In this document: positions 8,479 through 15,602 of the stretch, in pieces | Numbering within the stretch: the stretch's first letter is position 1 | Layout of the letters: each line of letters opens with the position of its first letter | Assembly: GCA_023457715.1 (NCBI GenBank) | Contig: JAEWKR010000009.1 | Location: 10,079 to 74,078 of the forward strand | DNA length: 64,000 nt | Reading direction: 5' to 3' | Source: Verrucomicrobiota bacterium | Lineage (GTDB): Bacteria; Verrucomicrobiota; Verrucomicrobiia; Opitutales; Opitutaceae | Notes under the pieces: model-generated | The model's database searches: none | What the model was told of the DNA's origin: nothing | The model's input: the letters and a program-made list of their open reading frames with translations, nothing else | Program-made: the position numbers and the translations under genes

Positions 8479-8916
8479 ATGCGATTTCTCGGTATCGACT
8501 ACGGCGATCGCCGCATTGGCTTGAGCTACGGAGACGAACTGGGCGTGGCCACGCCCTTGCCGGCCATCACCGTTCCGGAGGAGCCGAAGCGCCGCGCGGC
8601 TCTGGCCGCGGTGATTCGGGAGCGGCGCATTCAGGAGATTGTGATCGGGCATCCGTTGAACATGGATGACACGGTCGGGCCCAAGGCGAAGCAGATCGAA
8701 GGCGTGGCGGCGCGGCTCCGCGAGGAATTCAAACTGCCGGTGCATCTGGTGGACGAGCGGCTGACGAGCTACGAGGCCGAGGCGACCATCGCGAAAGCGA
8801 AGCGGCGCGACATCCGAGCCTCCGGCATCATCGATTCGCGCGCCGCGACCCTGATCCTTCAGGACTACCTCGACACCCGGTTTCCGCCGCCGCTGCCGGA
8901 GGGCGAAGGGTTGTAG
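8479..8916 (+). CDS. ruvX: putative pre-16S rRNA nuclease / Holliday junction resolvase-like RuvX
   Basis: A 145-residue YqgF/RuvX family protein with an RNase H-like fold. The three acidic active-site regions are visible: GIDYGDRRIGLS at the N-terminus, VDERLTSYEAE near residue 92 and the Asp in IIDSRAATLILQDYL near residue 120. Family members process the 5' end of 16S rRNA. ATG at 8479 gives the usual start (MRFLGIDYG); the frame is open upstream. The last residues (PPPLPEGEGL) are low-complexity and close to the GC-rich repeats that follow. Confidence 0.92.
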   Translation: MRFLGIDYGDRRIGLSYGDELGVATPLPAITVPEEPKRRAALAAVIRERRIQEIVIGHPLNMDDTVGPKAKQIEGVAARLREEFKLPVHLVDERLTSYEAEATIAKAKRRDIRASGIIDSRAATLILQDYLDTRFPPPLPEGEGL

Positions 8917-8944
8917 TCAGGCTCCATCGCAGGAGTTCTACCGG

Positions 8945-9080
8945 CATGGACCGCGGGCGGCCCGCCCGCCTTTCCGGCCTTCGGTGCGGGCGGGCCGCTC
9001 GCGGTCCATGGAGCATGGGCGCTGTGCCGAACCTCATCCGTTTGCGGCTTCGGTGCGGGCGGCCCGCCCGCGGTCCATGG
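8945..9080. repeat. three copies of a GGTCCATGG-ended GC palindrome
   Basis: Two direct 28-base copies (8984-9011 and 9053-9080; GTGCGGGCGGnCCG..CGGTCCATGG) and one inverted copy (8945-8970). Each contains an internal palindrome. They fill the space between ruvX and the stop of the convergent HAD gene, so a two-way terminator role is possible. The same family is present at 1638-1682. Confidence 0.85.
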
Positions 9081-9090
9081 AGCTGTCCCG

Positions 9091-9732
9091 CTACAGCCGC
9101 AACTTCGACCGCAGCTCCGCCAGGTCCGCGGTCACGTTTTCGCTCCGGCGTGCCAGCCGGTCGAGCGGATGATGGCCATGCGCCACGAGCACGCAGCGGA
9201 CGCCCATTGTCTCGGCGACGTCGAAGTCATGCAGCGTGTCGCCGATCATGATGACCTGACCCGGATCGATGCCGAGCCGCGCGAGCGAGGCGCGCCCGAG
9301 TGCCGATTTGCTCTCGGCGTAGATGTTGTCCAGCCCGCAGAGCTCGGTGAATCGATCGGTGAGACCGAAATGGCCGACGATCTCACACAGGGTCTCGTGC
9401 CGGTAGGCGGAAAGGATGGATTGGGTGCGGCCGCTCGAACGCACGGCGTCCAGCAACTCCCTGGCGCCGCGATGCAGCGTCGCCGTCCAGCGTCGGCGGT
9501 CATACTCGGCGATGAACTCCACGCTCAGCTCGCGGAAGCTCGCCTCCGTCGCGTCGAGCCCCAGCTGGGCGTAGTAATTGCGAACCGGAAAATCAAAGAC
9601 GGCGTGGTACCGGGTCCGGTCCATGGTCGGCAACCCGCGTCGGCGCAGCATCCCATTCATGATTTCGATCGTGAGTTCGAGGTCATCGAGCAGGGTGCCG
9701 TTCCAATCCCAGATGAGGTGCTGATACTCCAT
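9091..9732 (-). CDS. HAD-family hydrolase (phosphoglycolate phosphatase-like)
   Basis: A 213-residue HAD phosphatase. Motif I is WDWNGTLLDD (residues 8-17), where the second Asp of DxD is Asn (D9-W-N11). Motif II is the Ser in SILSAYRHE, motif III the Lys in ESKSALGR, and motif IV GDTLHDFDVA. The helical cap lies between motifs I and II. It probably dephosphorylates a small phosphorylated metabolite. The ATG at 9732 gives the usual start; the ATG at 9756 would add 8 residues. The Asp-to-Asn change in motif I deserves notice, although DWNGT variants exist in this branch. Confidence 0.82.
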   Translation of the reverse strand: MEYQHLIWDWNGTLLDDLELTIEIMNGMLRRRGLPTMDRTRYHAVFDFPVRNYYAQLGLDATEASFRELSVEFIAEYDRRRWTATLHRGARELLDAVRSSGRTQSILSAYRHETLCEIVGHFGLTDRFTELCGLDNIYAESKSALGRASLARLGIDPGQVIMIGDTLHDFDVAETMGVRCVLVAHGHHPLDRLARRSENVTADLAELRSKLRL

Positions 9733-9906
9733 GTGCGTGGCTGCGGTTTGAACCATGTACGTCGGTTCTCCGCACCAAAAAACCGGAACGCCGATCTTCG
9801 CTGATTCGCACTCAGTCGAGAGGGCTGAGATCAGGGTTCCCGTCCCTGCCGTCCTCGCGGTTTCTTCTGTTCGTTCGGCCGGCTGGCTCCCAAGATCCGG
9901 ACCCAC

Positions 9907-10668
9907 ATGCCGGAAACGCCGTCGACGTCCCTCCAACGCTGGAAATGCGTGTGCGCCTACGACGGGACCCCCTTTCAGGGTTGGCAGAGCCAGGTTGGCG
10001 GTACGGGCATTCAGGACGTGATTGAAGCGCGGCTGCGGCAGATTCTCGGCGTCGAACTGCGCATCCACGGCAGCGGGCGGACGGATGCCGGGGTGCATGC
10101 GCATGAGCAGGTCTTTCATTTCGATGCGGCCTGGCGTCATGGGGCGGACAAATTGCTGGCCGCGCTCCGCGTCGGGCTGCCCCCGACGATCCAGGTGAAG
10201 AAGGCTGCCCGGGTACCGTCGGATTTTCACGCGCGCTTCTCCGTCCGCCGCAAGCGCTACGTGTATCATCTCCACGTCGGCGATCCGGACCCTTTTACCC
10301 GGCCCTATTGCTGGGCGATTTTCCACCCTCTGGACGTGGCGGCGATGCAGTCGGCCGCGGCGGTGCTGGTGGGTACGCATGACTTCAAGGCTTTCACCGC
10401 CGAAAACGGCAGCGAGCGCGAAGACAGCATTCGCACCCTGCAGCGCCTGGACGTCGTGAAGCGCGGACGCCGCGTGCAGATCATCGCGGAGGCCGATGGC
10501 TTCCTTTACAAAATGGTCCGAAGCCTTGCCGGTGTCCTGGTGGCGGTCGGGGCCGGCCGGCTCGCGGTGGCCGAGGTCGGCCCGCTGCTCGAAGGCAGGC
10601 GGCGTACGCCCGTCGTGCAAACGGCCCCGCCGCAGGGGCTGTTCCTCGCCAAGGTCGACTACCGATGA
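9907..10668 (+). CDS. truA: tRNA pseudouridine synthase A
   Basis: A 253-residue TruA, which makes pseudouridine at positions 38-40 of the tRNA anticodon stem-loop. The catalytic motif GRTDAGVHAHEQV, with the nucleophilic Asp, is near residue 57. YDGTPFQGWQ, RRKRYVYHLHV, HDFKAFTAENGSE and the C-terminal FLYKMVRSLAGVL are all as expected. It overlaps comF by an ATGA (stop/start), so the two are translationally coupled. Confidence 0.95.
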   Translation: MPETPSTSLQRWKCVCAYDGTPFQGWQSQVGGTGIQDVIEARLRQILGVELRIHGSGRTDAGVHAHEQVFHFDAAWRHGADKLLAALRVGLPPTIQVKKAARVPSDFHARFSVRRKRYVYHLHVGDPDPFTRPYCWAIFHPLDVAAMQSAAAVLVGTHDFKAFTAENGSEREDSIRTLQRLDVVKRGRRVQIIAEADGFLYKMVRSLAGVLVAVGAGRLAVAEVGPLLEGRRRTPVVQTAPPQGLFLAKVDYR

Positions 10669-11432
10669 GCTTTCGATCTGTCGGTCGCCGCGTGTCGCCG
10701 GGGCTCCGCAGCTGGCTGCAGGGGGTCGGGGAGGTGCTGTTCCCCCCGGCATGCGTGCATTGCGGCGGTCTGGTGGAGCGCGACGCGTCAGGGTTTCGTC
10801 ACCTGTGCTCCACGTGCGCCGGCCTCGTCGACTACGTGAAGCCCCCATGCTGCGGCGTGTGCGGCCATCCTTATTTCGGCGTGGTGGAAGGCGAGCGGAT
10901 GTGTCCGCACTGCGAGGGGCTGGAACCGGCGTTCAATGCCGGTTGCACCGCGACCTTGTTTCGCGGACCGGTGCGCTCGCTCGTGATCGAACTGAAGTAC
11001 CACCGGGGCGTGCATGTGGCCCACGACGCCGAGGCCATCTTCCGGCGCAGCGACCATGTGCTGGCTTTCGTGCAGGGGGCCCTTCTGGTCCCGGTGCCGC
11101 TGCACCCGAGGAAAGCGCGGGAAAGAACCTACAACCAATCGGTTCTGCTCGCCGAAGCGCTGGCGCGGGCCTCCGGCGGCTCAGCGCGGGTGCAGGAGCT
11201 GCTGCGGCGCGACGTCGACACGGCGACGCAGACGGCGTTCGACCGGCGGGCGCGGATGGGGAACCTAAAAAATGCCTTTGCACTGGCCCCCGGGGCGGCC
11301 ATTAATCCGCCGTCCCATTATATCCTCGTCGATGATGTGTTCACCACGGGTTCCACACTCAACAGCTGCGCGCGCGTTCTGCGGCGTGCGGGAGCGTTGA
11401 ACCTCGGGGTGGTCACATTGGGTCACGGCTGA
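10665..11432 (+). CDS. comF: ComF-family phosphoribosyltransferase-like protein
   Basis: A 255-residue ComF-family protein. The N-terminal half has zinc-binding cysteine pairs (CVHCGG, CSTCAG, CCGVCG, CPHCEG). The C-terminal half is a type I PRTase domain with the PRPP-binding loop VDDVFTTGSTLN. Family members are linked to competence and DNA uptake. No other competence gene is nearby. It starts inside the truA stop codon (ATGA), and accD follows after eight bases. Confidence 0.92.
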   Translation: MSFRSVGRRVSPGLRSWLQGVGEVLFPPACVHCGGLVERDASGFRHLCSTCAGLVDYVKPPCCGVCGHPYFGVVEGERMCPHCEGLEPAFNAGCTATLFRGPVRSLVIELKYHRGVHVAHDAEAIFRRSDHVLAFVQGALLVPVPLHPRKARERTYNQSVLLAEALARASGGSARVQELLRRDVDTATQTAFDRRARMGNLKNAFALAPGAAINPPSHYILVDDVFTTGSTLNSCARVLRRAGALNLGVVTLGHG

Positions 11433-11440
11433 ATTCCCTC

Positions 11441-12298
11441 ATGCATTTCGACAAACCGACCTACACGGTTCGCAAGGCGCGGAAGAAGGACATCCCCAAG
11501 GGGCTGTACACGAAGGATCCCGTCACGGGAGAGATTCTTTTCAACAAGGAGATCGAGGACAACCAGATGGTGGTCCCGAAGAGCGGTCACCATTTCCCGA
11601 TCGGCGCCCGCGCCCGCATCGCCGCGCTGTTCGATTCCGGCACCTTCCAGGAAAGTGACGCGGCGGTGAAGTCGAGCGATCCGCTCAAGTTCGTCGATTC
11701 GCAGCCATACCCGGATCGGATCAAGCGCTACGAGAAGGACAGCGGGCTGCCTGAAGCCGTCATCAGCGGGGTGGGGAAGATCCATGGCATCGAGGTTTCC
11801 GTCGCGGTGATGGACTTCCGTTTCTGTGGCGGTGCGATGGGTGCGGCCGCGGGCGAAAAGATCACGCGCAGCATCGAGACGGCGCTGCACCGGCGTATTC
11901 CGTGCATCGTTTTCAGCGCCTCCGGCGGGGCCCGCATGCAGGAGGGCATCTACTCCCTGATGCAGATGGCGAAGACCAGCGCCGCGCTCGGACGCCTCTC
12001 GCAGGCCGGCCTGCCCTTCGTCTCCGTGCTGACTCATCCCACGATGGGTGGCGTGACCGCCAGCTTTGCGACTTTGGGCGATGTCATTCTCGCCGAGCCC
12101 GGCGCCCTGGTCGGGTTCGCAGGCGCGCGCGTCATCAAGGACACGACCAAGCAGACGCTGCCGGCTGGCTTTCAGACCGCGGAGTTCCTGCTCAAGCGCG
12201 GCCTGATCGACCAGATCGTGAGCCGGCTGGAACTGCGCGATCGTCTCCGCGATTTGCTCGGCGCCTTTTACCTGCGGAAGAAGCCGGCTGAGTCCTGA
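11441..12298 (+). CDS. accD: acetyl-CoA carboxylase carboxyltransferase subunit beta, zinc ribbon lost
   Basis: A 285-residue AccD, half of the carboxyltransferase that makes malonyl-CoA for fatty acid synthesis with AccA. The catalytic core is typical (FCGGAMGAAAGEKI, SASGGARMQEGI, HPTMGGVTASFA, VGFAGARVI). The N-terminal zinc ribbon normally has two CxxC pairs. Here the matching positions are D26 and T29 (TKDPVTGE), and V45 and S48 (VVPKSGHHF), so all four cysteines are gone while the surrounding residues remain. The protein is probably still active, with a zinc-free N-terminal domain. Eight bases after comF. Confidence 0.95.
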   Translation: MHFDKPTYTVRKARKKDIPKGLYTKDPVTGEILFNKEIEDNQMVVPKSGHHFPIGARARIAALFDSGTFQESDAAVKSSDPLKFVDSQPYPDRIKRYEKDSGLPEAVISGVGKIHGIEVSVAVMDFRFCGGAMGAAAGEKITRSIETALHRRIPCIVFSASGGARMQEGIYSLMQMAKTSAALGRLSQAGLPFVSVLTHPTMGGVTASFATLGDVILAEPGALVGFAGARVIKDTTKQTLPAGFQTAEFLLKRGLIDQIVSRLELRDRLRDLLGAFYLRKKPAES

Positions 12299-12309
12299 GG
12301 GCCGCTTCG

Positions 12310-12400
12310 AAGGGGCCCTGGACTCTGCGGAATCCATGCGTGGAAGTGCAGGTGCATCGTGAAGGGATCCTTCGCCAGGCCTCAGGATGACAGGCGACGG
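12310..12400. repeat. AAGGGATCCTTCG...CTCAGGATGACA repeat-like segment
   Basis: The gap between accD and folC contains GAAGGGATCCTTCG (12361-12374), which holds a palindromic core, followed by CCTCAGGATGACAGGCG. This resembles dispersed repeats ending in CTCAGGATGACA that I recall from several phyla. No second copy is seen in this window. Confidence 0.4.
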
Positions 12401-12428
12401 GGAATGGTGGCGGAGGAAGCTGAATAGC

Positions 12429-13766
12429 ATGCCAGTCCCTCCGCCCGCCTCCGACTTCGCCGCCACGCGCGACTATCTCTTCTCGCTCAAGGCGGGCGGC
12501 CCGCGGTTCGGCATCGAACGGATGGCCCGGTTCGCGGCGGAGCTTGGTCATCCCGAACGCGCGGTGCCGTGTATCCATATCGCGGGCACGAATGGCAAGG
12601 GCTCGGTGGCCGCCCTCCTGGAGTCCATGCTGCGCGCGGCGGGGCATCGGGTGGGGCTCTATACCTCGCCCCACCTGGTGCACGTCGGCGAACGGGTTCA
12701 GGTCGACCGGCGTCCGTTGTCCGACCGGCAGATCGTCGAGTATGTTCGCGAACTCCGGCCCGTGGCGGACCGGATCGCACGCGGCACCCCCGATCTCGCG
12801 CCCACATTTTTCGAGTACCTCACGGCCATGGCGTGGCTCGAGTTTGGCCGGTCGGGTTGCGCCATTGCGGTGCTGGAGACGGGCCTCGGGGGGCGGCTCG
12901 ATGCGACGAACATCGTCACCCCGCTGGTGACGGCGATCACGTCGATCGGACTGGATCACGCGGAGTACCTGGGGGACACGATCGAACGGATCGCCACGGA
13001 GAAGGCGGGCATCATCAAGCCGCGGATTCCCGTGGTGGTGGGGCGCATGCCCGCCGCAGCGGAAAGCGTCATCCGCGCGCGGGCGGCGGAGCTCGGTGCC
13101 GGGGTGAGCGCGGTGTCCGCAACGTTCGCGGGAGAGGGTGGGACGGCCCGGCCGCTTCCCGTGACCCAGCTGGAGGGTGAGTACCAGCGTTGGAATGCCG
13201 CGACGGCAACCTTGGTCGCCGAGCAGCTTCCGGCCCGGTTTCGCGTGGACGCGCGGGCCGTGGCGGCCGGGCTGGCCCAGGCGAGGTGGCCCGGTCGCTG
13301 GGAGACCCGGCGTCTCGGCGGTCGGACGCTGGTGCTGGATGCCTCGCATAATCCCGAGGGCGCGGAGACGCTCGCCGAGAATCTCGCGGCGCTGGAACGG
13401 AAACTCGGACGGAAACCCGTGGTCCTGACCGCGGTGCTCGGCGCGGAGCGCGCCAAACCCTTGCTGGACGTGATCAGCCGGCACGCGACCGAGATCCATC
13501 TCACGACCGTTCCTGACCCGCGGGCCTGTGCCGTTGCCGAGCTGGCACGGCTGGTTCCGACCTCCTTTGCCGGCCGGCTCTCCATGACGCGCATCGAAGA
13601 GGCGTTTCCGGCGCCCGGAACCTGCACGCTCGGCGCCCCCGACGGGGTCGTGGTCGTCACGGGATCCATCTACTTGCTGGGCGAAGTGTTGCGGCGTCTG
13701 GGCGTCCCAGCCGCATCGGCGGCACCCGAATCGCAAAACCCAAAACCCGGACCCCGAAACTCTTGA
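12429..13766 (+). CDS. folC: bifunctional folylpolyglutamate / dihydrofolate synthase
   Basis: A 445-residue FolC, which adds glutamate to dihydropteroate or folates. Visible are the P-loop HIAGTNGKGSVAALLES, YTSPHLVHVGERVQ, ETGLGGRLDATN, SIGLDHAEYLGDTIE, EKAGIIKP and the C-terminal-domain LDASHNPEGAE. ATG at 12429 gives the usual length; the frame extends to 12387 inside a repeat-like segment. The last 13 codons (ESQNPKPGPRNS region) are encoded by CAAAACCCAAAACCC-type repeat sequence, so the tail may be a recent extension. accD-folC adjacency is common in bacteria. Confidence 0.93.
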   Translation: MPVPPPASDFAATRDYLFSLKAGGPRFGIERMARFAAELGHPERAVPCIHIAGTNGKGSVAALLESMLRAAGHRVGLYTSPHLVHVGERVQVDRRPLSDRQIVEYVRELRPVADRIARGTPDLAPTFFEYLTAMAWLEFGRSGCAIAVLETGLGGRLDATNIVTPLVTAITSIGLDHAEYLGDTIERIATEKAGIIKPRIPVVVGRMPAAAESVIRARAAELGAGVSAVSATFAGEGGTARPLPVTQLEGEYQRWNAATATLVAEQLPARFRVDARAVAAGLAQARWPGRWETRRLGGRTLVLDASHNPEGAETLAENLAALERKLGRKPVVLTAVLGAERAKPLLDVISRHATEIHLTTVPDPRACAVAELARLVPTSFAGRLSMTRIEEAFPAPGTCTLGAPDGVVVVTGSIYLLGEVLRRLGVPAASAAPESQNPKPGPRNS

Positions 13767-13768
13767 CA
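13763..13768 (+). promoter_or_regulatory. candidate -35 box for the rpsP operon
   Basis: An exact TTGACA overlapping the folC stop codon, about 65 bases before rpsP. No strong -10 box stands at 17 bases (TCTTGT at 13786); a TTATAG lies further down at 13801. The promoter is therefore only tentative. Confidence 0.3.
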
Positions 13769-13833
13769 AGCGTCTCCGCGGCCGGTCTTGTGCTCAGCTT
13801 TTATAGGCAAGAACTGCTCCGATTTCATCAGAC

Positions 13834-14103
13834 ATGGCACTCAAAATCCGTCTCACCAAGGTTGGCTCCGTTCACCAGCCGCTGTATCGCGTCGTGGTCG
13901 CTGAAGCGCGTTCCCGTCGCGATGGCGCTGCGGTCGAAAACCTCGGTACGTACCGCCCCGGCGACAAGGGCAGCCCGATCAACATCGACATGGCCCGGGT
14001 GGACTACTGGCTGAGCAAGGGCGCGACCCCGACCGATACGATGCATGCCATGATCAAGAAGGCGCGCCGCGCCGCCGCCGCCAAGACCGAGGCGACTGCC
14101 TGA
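13834..14103 (+). CDS. rpsP: 30S ribosomal protein S16
   Basis: An 89-residue S16 with the family N-terminus MALKIRLTKVGSVHQPLYRVVVAEARSRRDG (split across the usual positions) and LGTYRP. The C-terminus ends in an Ala/Lys-rich tail. It is the first gene of an rpsP-trmD-rplS cluster; rimM, normally between rpsP and trmD, is missing here. Confidence 0.97.
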   Translation: MALKIRLTKVGSVHQPLYRVVVAEARSRRDGAAVENLGTYRPGDKGSPINIDMARVDYWLSKGATPTDTMHAMIKKARRAAAAKTEATA

Positions 14104-14113
14104 TTTTGCCCGT

Positions 14114-14130
14114 CCCGGCGTTTCGCCGGG
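14114..14130 (+). promoter_or_regulatory. hairpin after rpsP
   Basis: Perfect 7-bp stem CCCGGCG-TTT-CGCCGGG directly after the rpsP stop. No T-run follows, so it more likely protects the rpsP transcript end or precedes the terminator-like stem at 14138. Confidence 0.5.
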
Positions 14131-14137
14131 TTGACGA

Positions 14138-14163
14138 GCCTCGGATGAACCCGGGGCTTTTTT
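14138..14163 (+). terminator. terminator/attenuator between rpsP and trmD
   Basis: GCCTCGG (14138-14144) pairs with CCGGGGC (14151-14157, one G-T pair) and is followed by six T residues. It would lower transcription from rpsP into trmD, as suits the large difference in required protein amounts. Confidence 0.7.
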
Positions 14164-14215
14164 ATTCCGCACCTTGGGATTCCCAGGGTGTGAGGCCGAC
14201 AAGGCTTTCTTTTCA

Positions 14216-14890
14216 ATGCCGCTCAAGATTGATGTGCTCACGCTCTTCCCGCGTATGCTCGATGGCTTTCTCAACGAAAGCATCCTGGGCAAGGGAATCG
14301 CGGCTGGACTCTTGACGGTGAACGTCCACGACCTGCGGGCGTGGTCGACGGACAAGCATCGCACCGCGGACGACCGGCCGTTCGGCGGCGGCGCCGGGAT
14401 GGTATTGAAGCCGGAGCCCGTGTTCGCGGCGATCGAACAGGTGCAGTCGCCGGGTTGCCGGCGCATTTATCTCACTCCCGATGGCGTGCCGCTTTCTCCC
14501 GCGATCGCGCGCGAACTTTCGGAGCAGGACCATCTCGTGCTGCTGAGTGGTCATTATGAAGGCATCGACCAGCGGATCCGTGACACGGTCATCGATCAGG
14601 AGCTGTCGATCGGCGACTATGTGCTCACCAATGGCACGCTGGCGGCCGCCGTCGTGATCGACGCGCTCAGCCGTTTCATCCCCGGGGTGCTGGGGGAGGA
14701 AAAGTCGTTGACCCACGAATCCTTCAGCAGCAAGTTGCTCGACTTTCCTCAATACACGCGTCCCGCCGAATTTCGGGGCATGTCCGTTCCCGATGTTCTC
14801 TTGTCGGGCAACCATGCCGAAATCGAGAAGTGGCGGCACACGCGTGCCTTGGAAAAAACCCGCCAAGTGCGACCAGATTTACTCGAATAA
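14216..14890 (+). CDS. trmD: tRNA (guanine37-N1)-methyltransferase
   Basis: A 224-residue TrmD (SPOUT fold with the SAM-binding trefoil knot), which methylates G37 next to the anticodon to prevent frameshifting. Motifs: IDVLTLFPRML at the start, DDRPFGGGAGMVLKPEP, LSGHYEGIDQRI, SIGDYVLTNGTLAAAVVIDA and LDFPQYTRPAEFRG. ATG at 14216 gives the standard N-terminus. It ends 9 bases before rplS. Confidence 0.97.
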   Translation: MPLKIDVLTLFPRMLDGFLNESILGKGIAAGLLTVNVHDLRAWSTDKHRTADDRPFGGGAGMVLKPEPVFAAIEQVQSPGCRRIYLTPDGVPLSPAIARELSEQDHLVLLSGHYEGIDQRIRDTVIDQELSIGDYVLTNGTLAAAVVIDALSRFIPGVLGEEKSLTHESFSSKLLDFPQYTRPAEFRGMSVPDVLLSGNHAEIEKWRHTRALEKTRQVRPDLLE

Positions 14891-14899
14891 ATCACTGCC

Positions 14900-15337
14900 A
14901 TGAACCCGATCATCCAGGAAATTACCGCCGCTCAGGTGAAGAAAGACACGACGCCGTTCAAAGTCGGCGACGGTGTGCGCGTGCACACGAAAGTCCGTGA
15001 AGGCGATAAGGAGCGCGTGCAGGTCTTCGCCGGCATCGTGATCGCCCGCAAGGGTTCCGGCATTCACGAGACGTTCACCGTGCGCCGCCTCAGCTACGGC
15101 GAGGGCGTCGAGCGCGTGTTCCCGGTCAACTCCCCGAACATCGAGAAGATCGAGGTCGAGCGCGAGTCCGAGGCCATGAAGGCCCGCCTTTATTATCTCC
15201 GCCGCCGCACCGGCAAGGCCGCCGTCGCCATCAAGGAGAAGGATCGCGCCGCCGAGATCCACGCCGAGAAGCTCGCCGCCGCCGCGAAGAACGCGCCGGC
15301 CGAGAAGCCCGCCTCCGCGCAGCCTGCTGGCGCCTGA
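14900..15337 (+). CDS. rplS: 50S ribosomal protein L19
   Basis: A 145-residue L19. The conserved core runs to about residue 115 (FKVGDGVRVHTKVREGD, QVFAGIVIARKGSG, FTVRRLSYGEGVERVFPV, RLYYLRRRTGKAA). A C-terminal tail of about 30 Ala/Lys/Glu/Pro residues is longer than in most bacteria. Last gene of the cluster, followed by a strong terminator. Confidence 0.97.
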   Translation: MNPIIQEITAAQVKKDTTPFKVGDGVRVHTKVREGDKERVQVFAGIVIARKGSGIHETFTVRRLSYGEGVERVFPVNSPNIEKIEVERESEAMKARLYYLRRRTGKAAVAIKEKDRAAEIHAEKLAAAAKNAPAEKPASAQPAGA

Positions 15338-15363
15338 GCGCACCTTCAGCCGACCCCCTTTCG

Positions 15364-15393
15364 GGCGGGCTCCTCGTGAGCCCGCCTTTTTTT
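15364..15393 (+). terminator. intrinsic terminator after rplS
   Basis: Perfect 8-bp stem GGCGGGCT (15364-15371) / AGCCCGCC (15379-15386) with loop CCTCGTG and seven T residues. Confidence 0.92.
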
Positions 15394-15602
15394 GTCCCTG
15401 GTCTGGTCCTCGGTCCCTCGTCCCGCCCCGTAGGCCAACGTTGGACTAGAGTGAGGATTCCGTCCTTCGCCGTTTGCCGGTTCGTTAACGCCTCCTATTG
15501 ATAGGATGAACGGGTTTCATCCGACATGACGGACTCCTCCGCACTTCTGCCTTTCCGGAGTTGCCCGTGCCCGCTACTTAGTTGGCCGATTTTTATCTCT
15601 CC

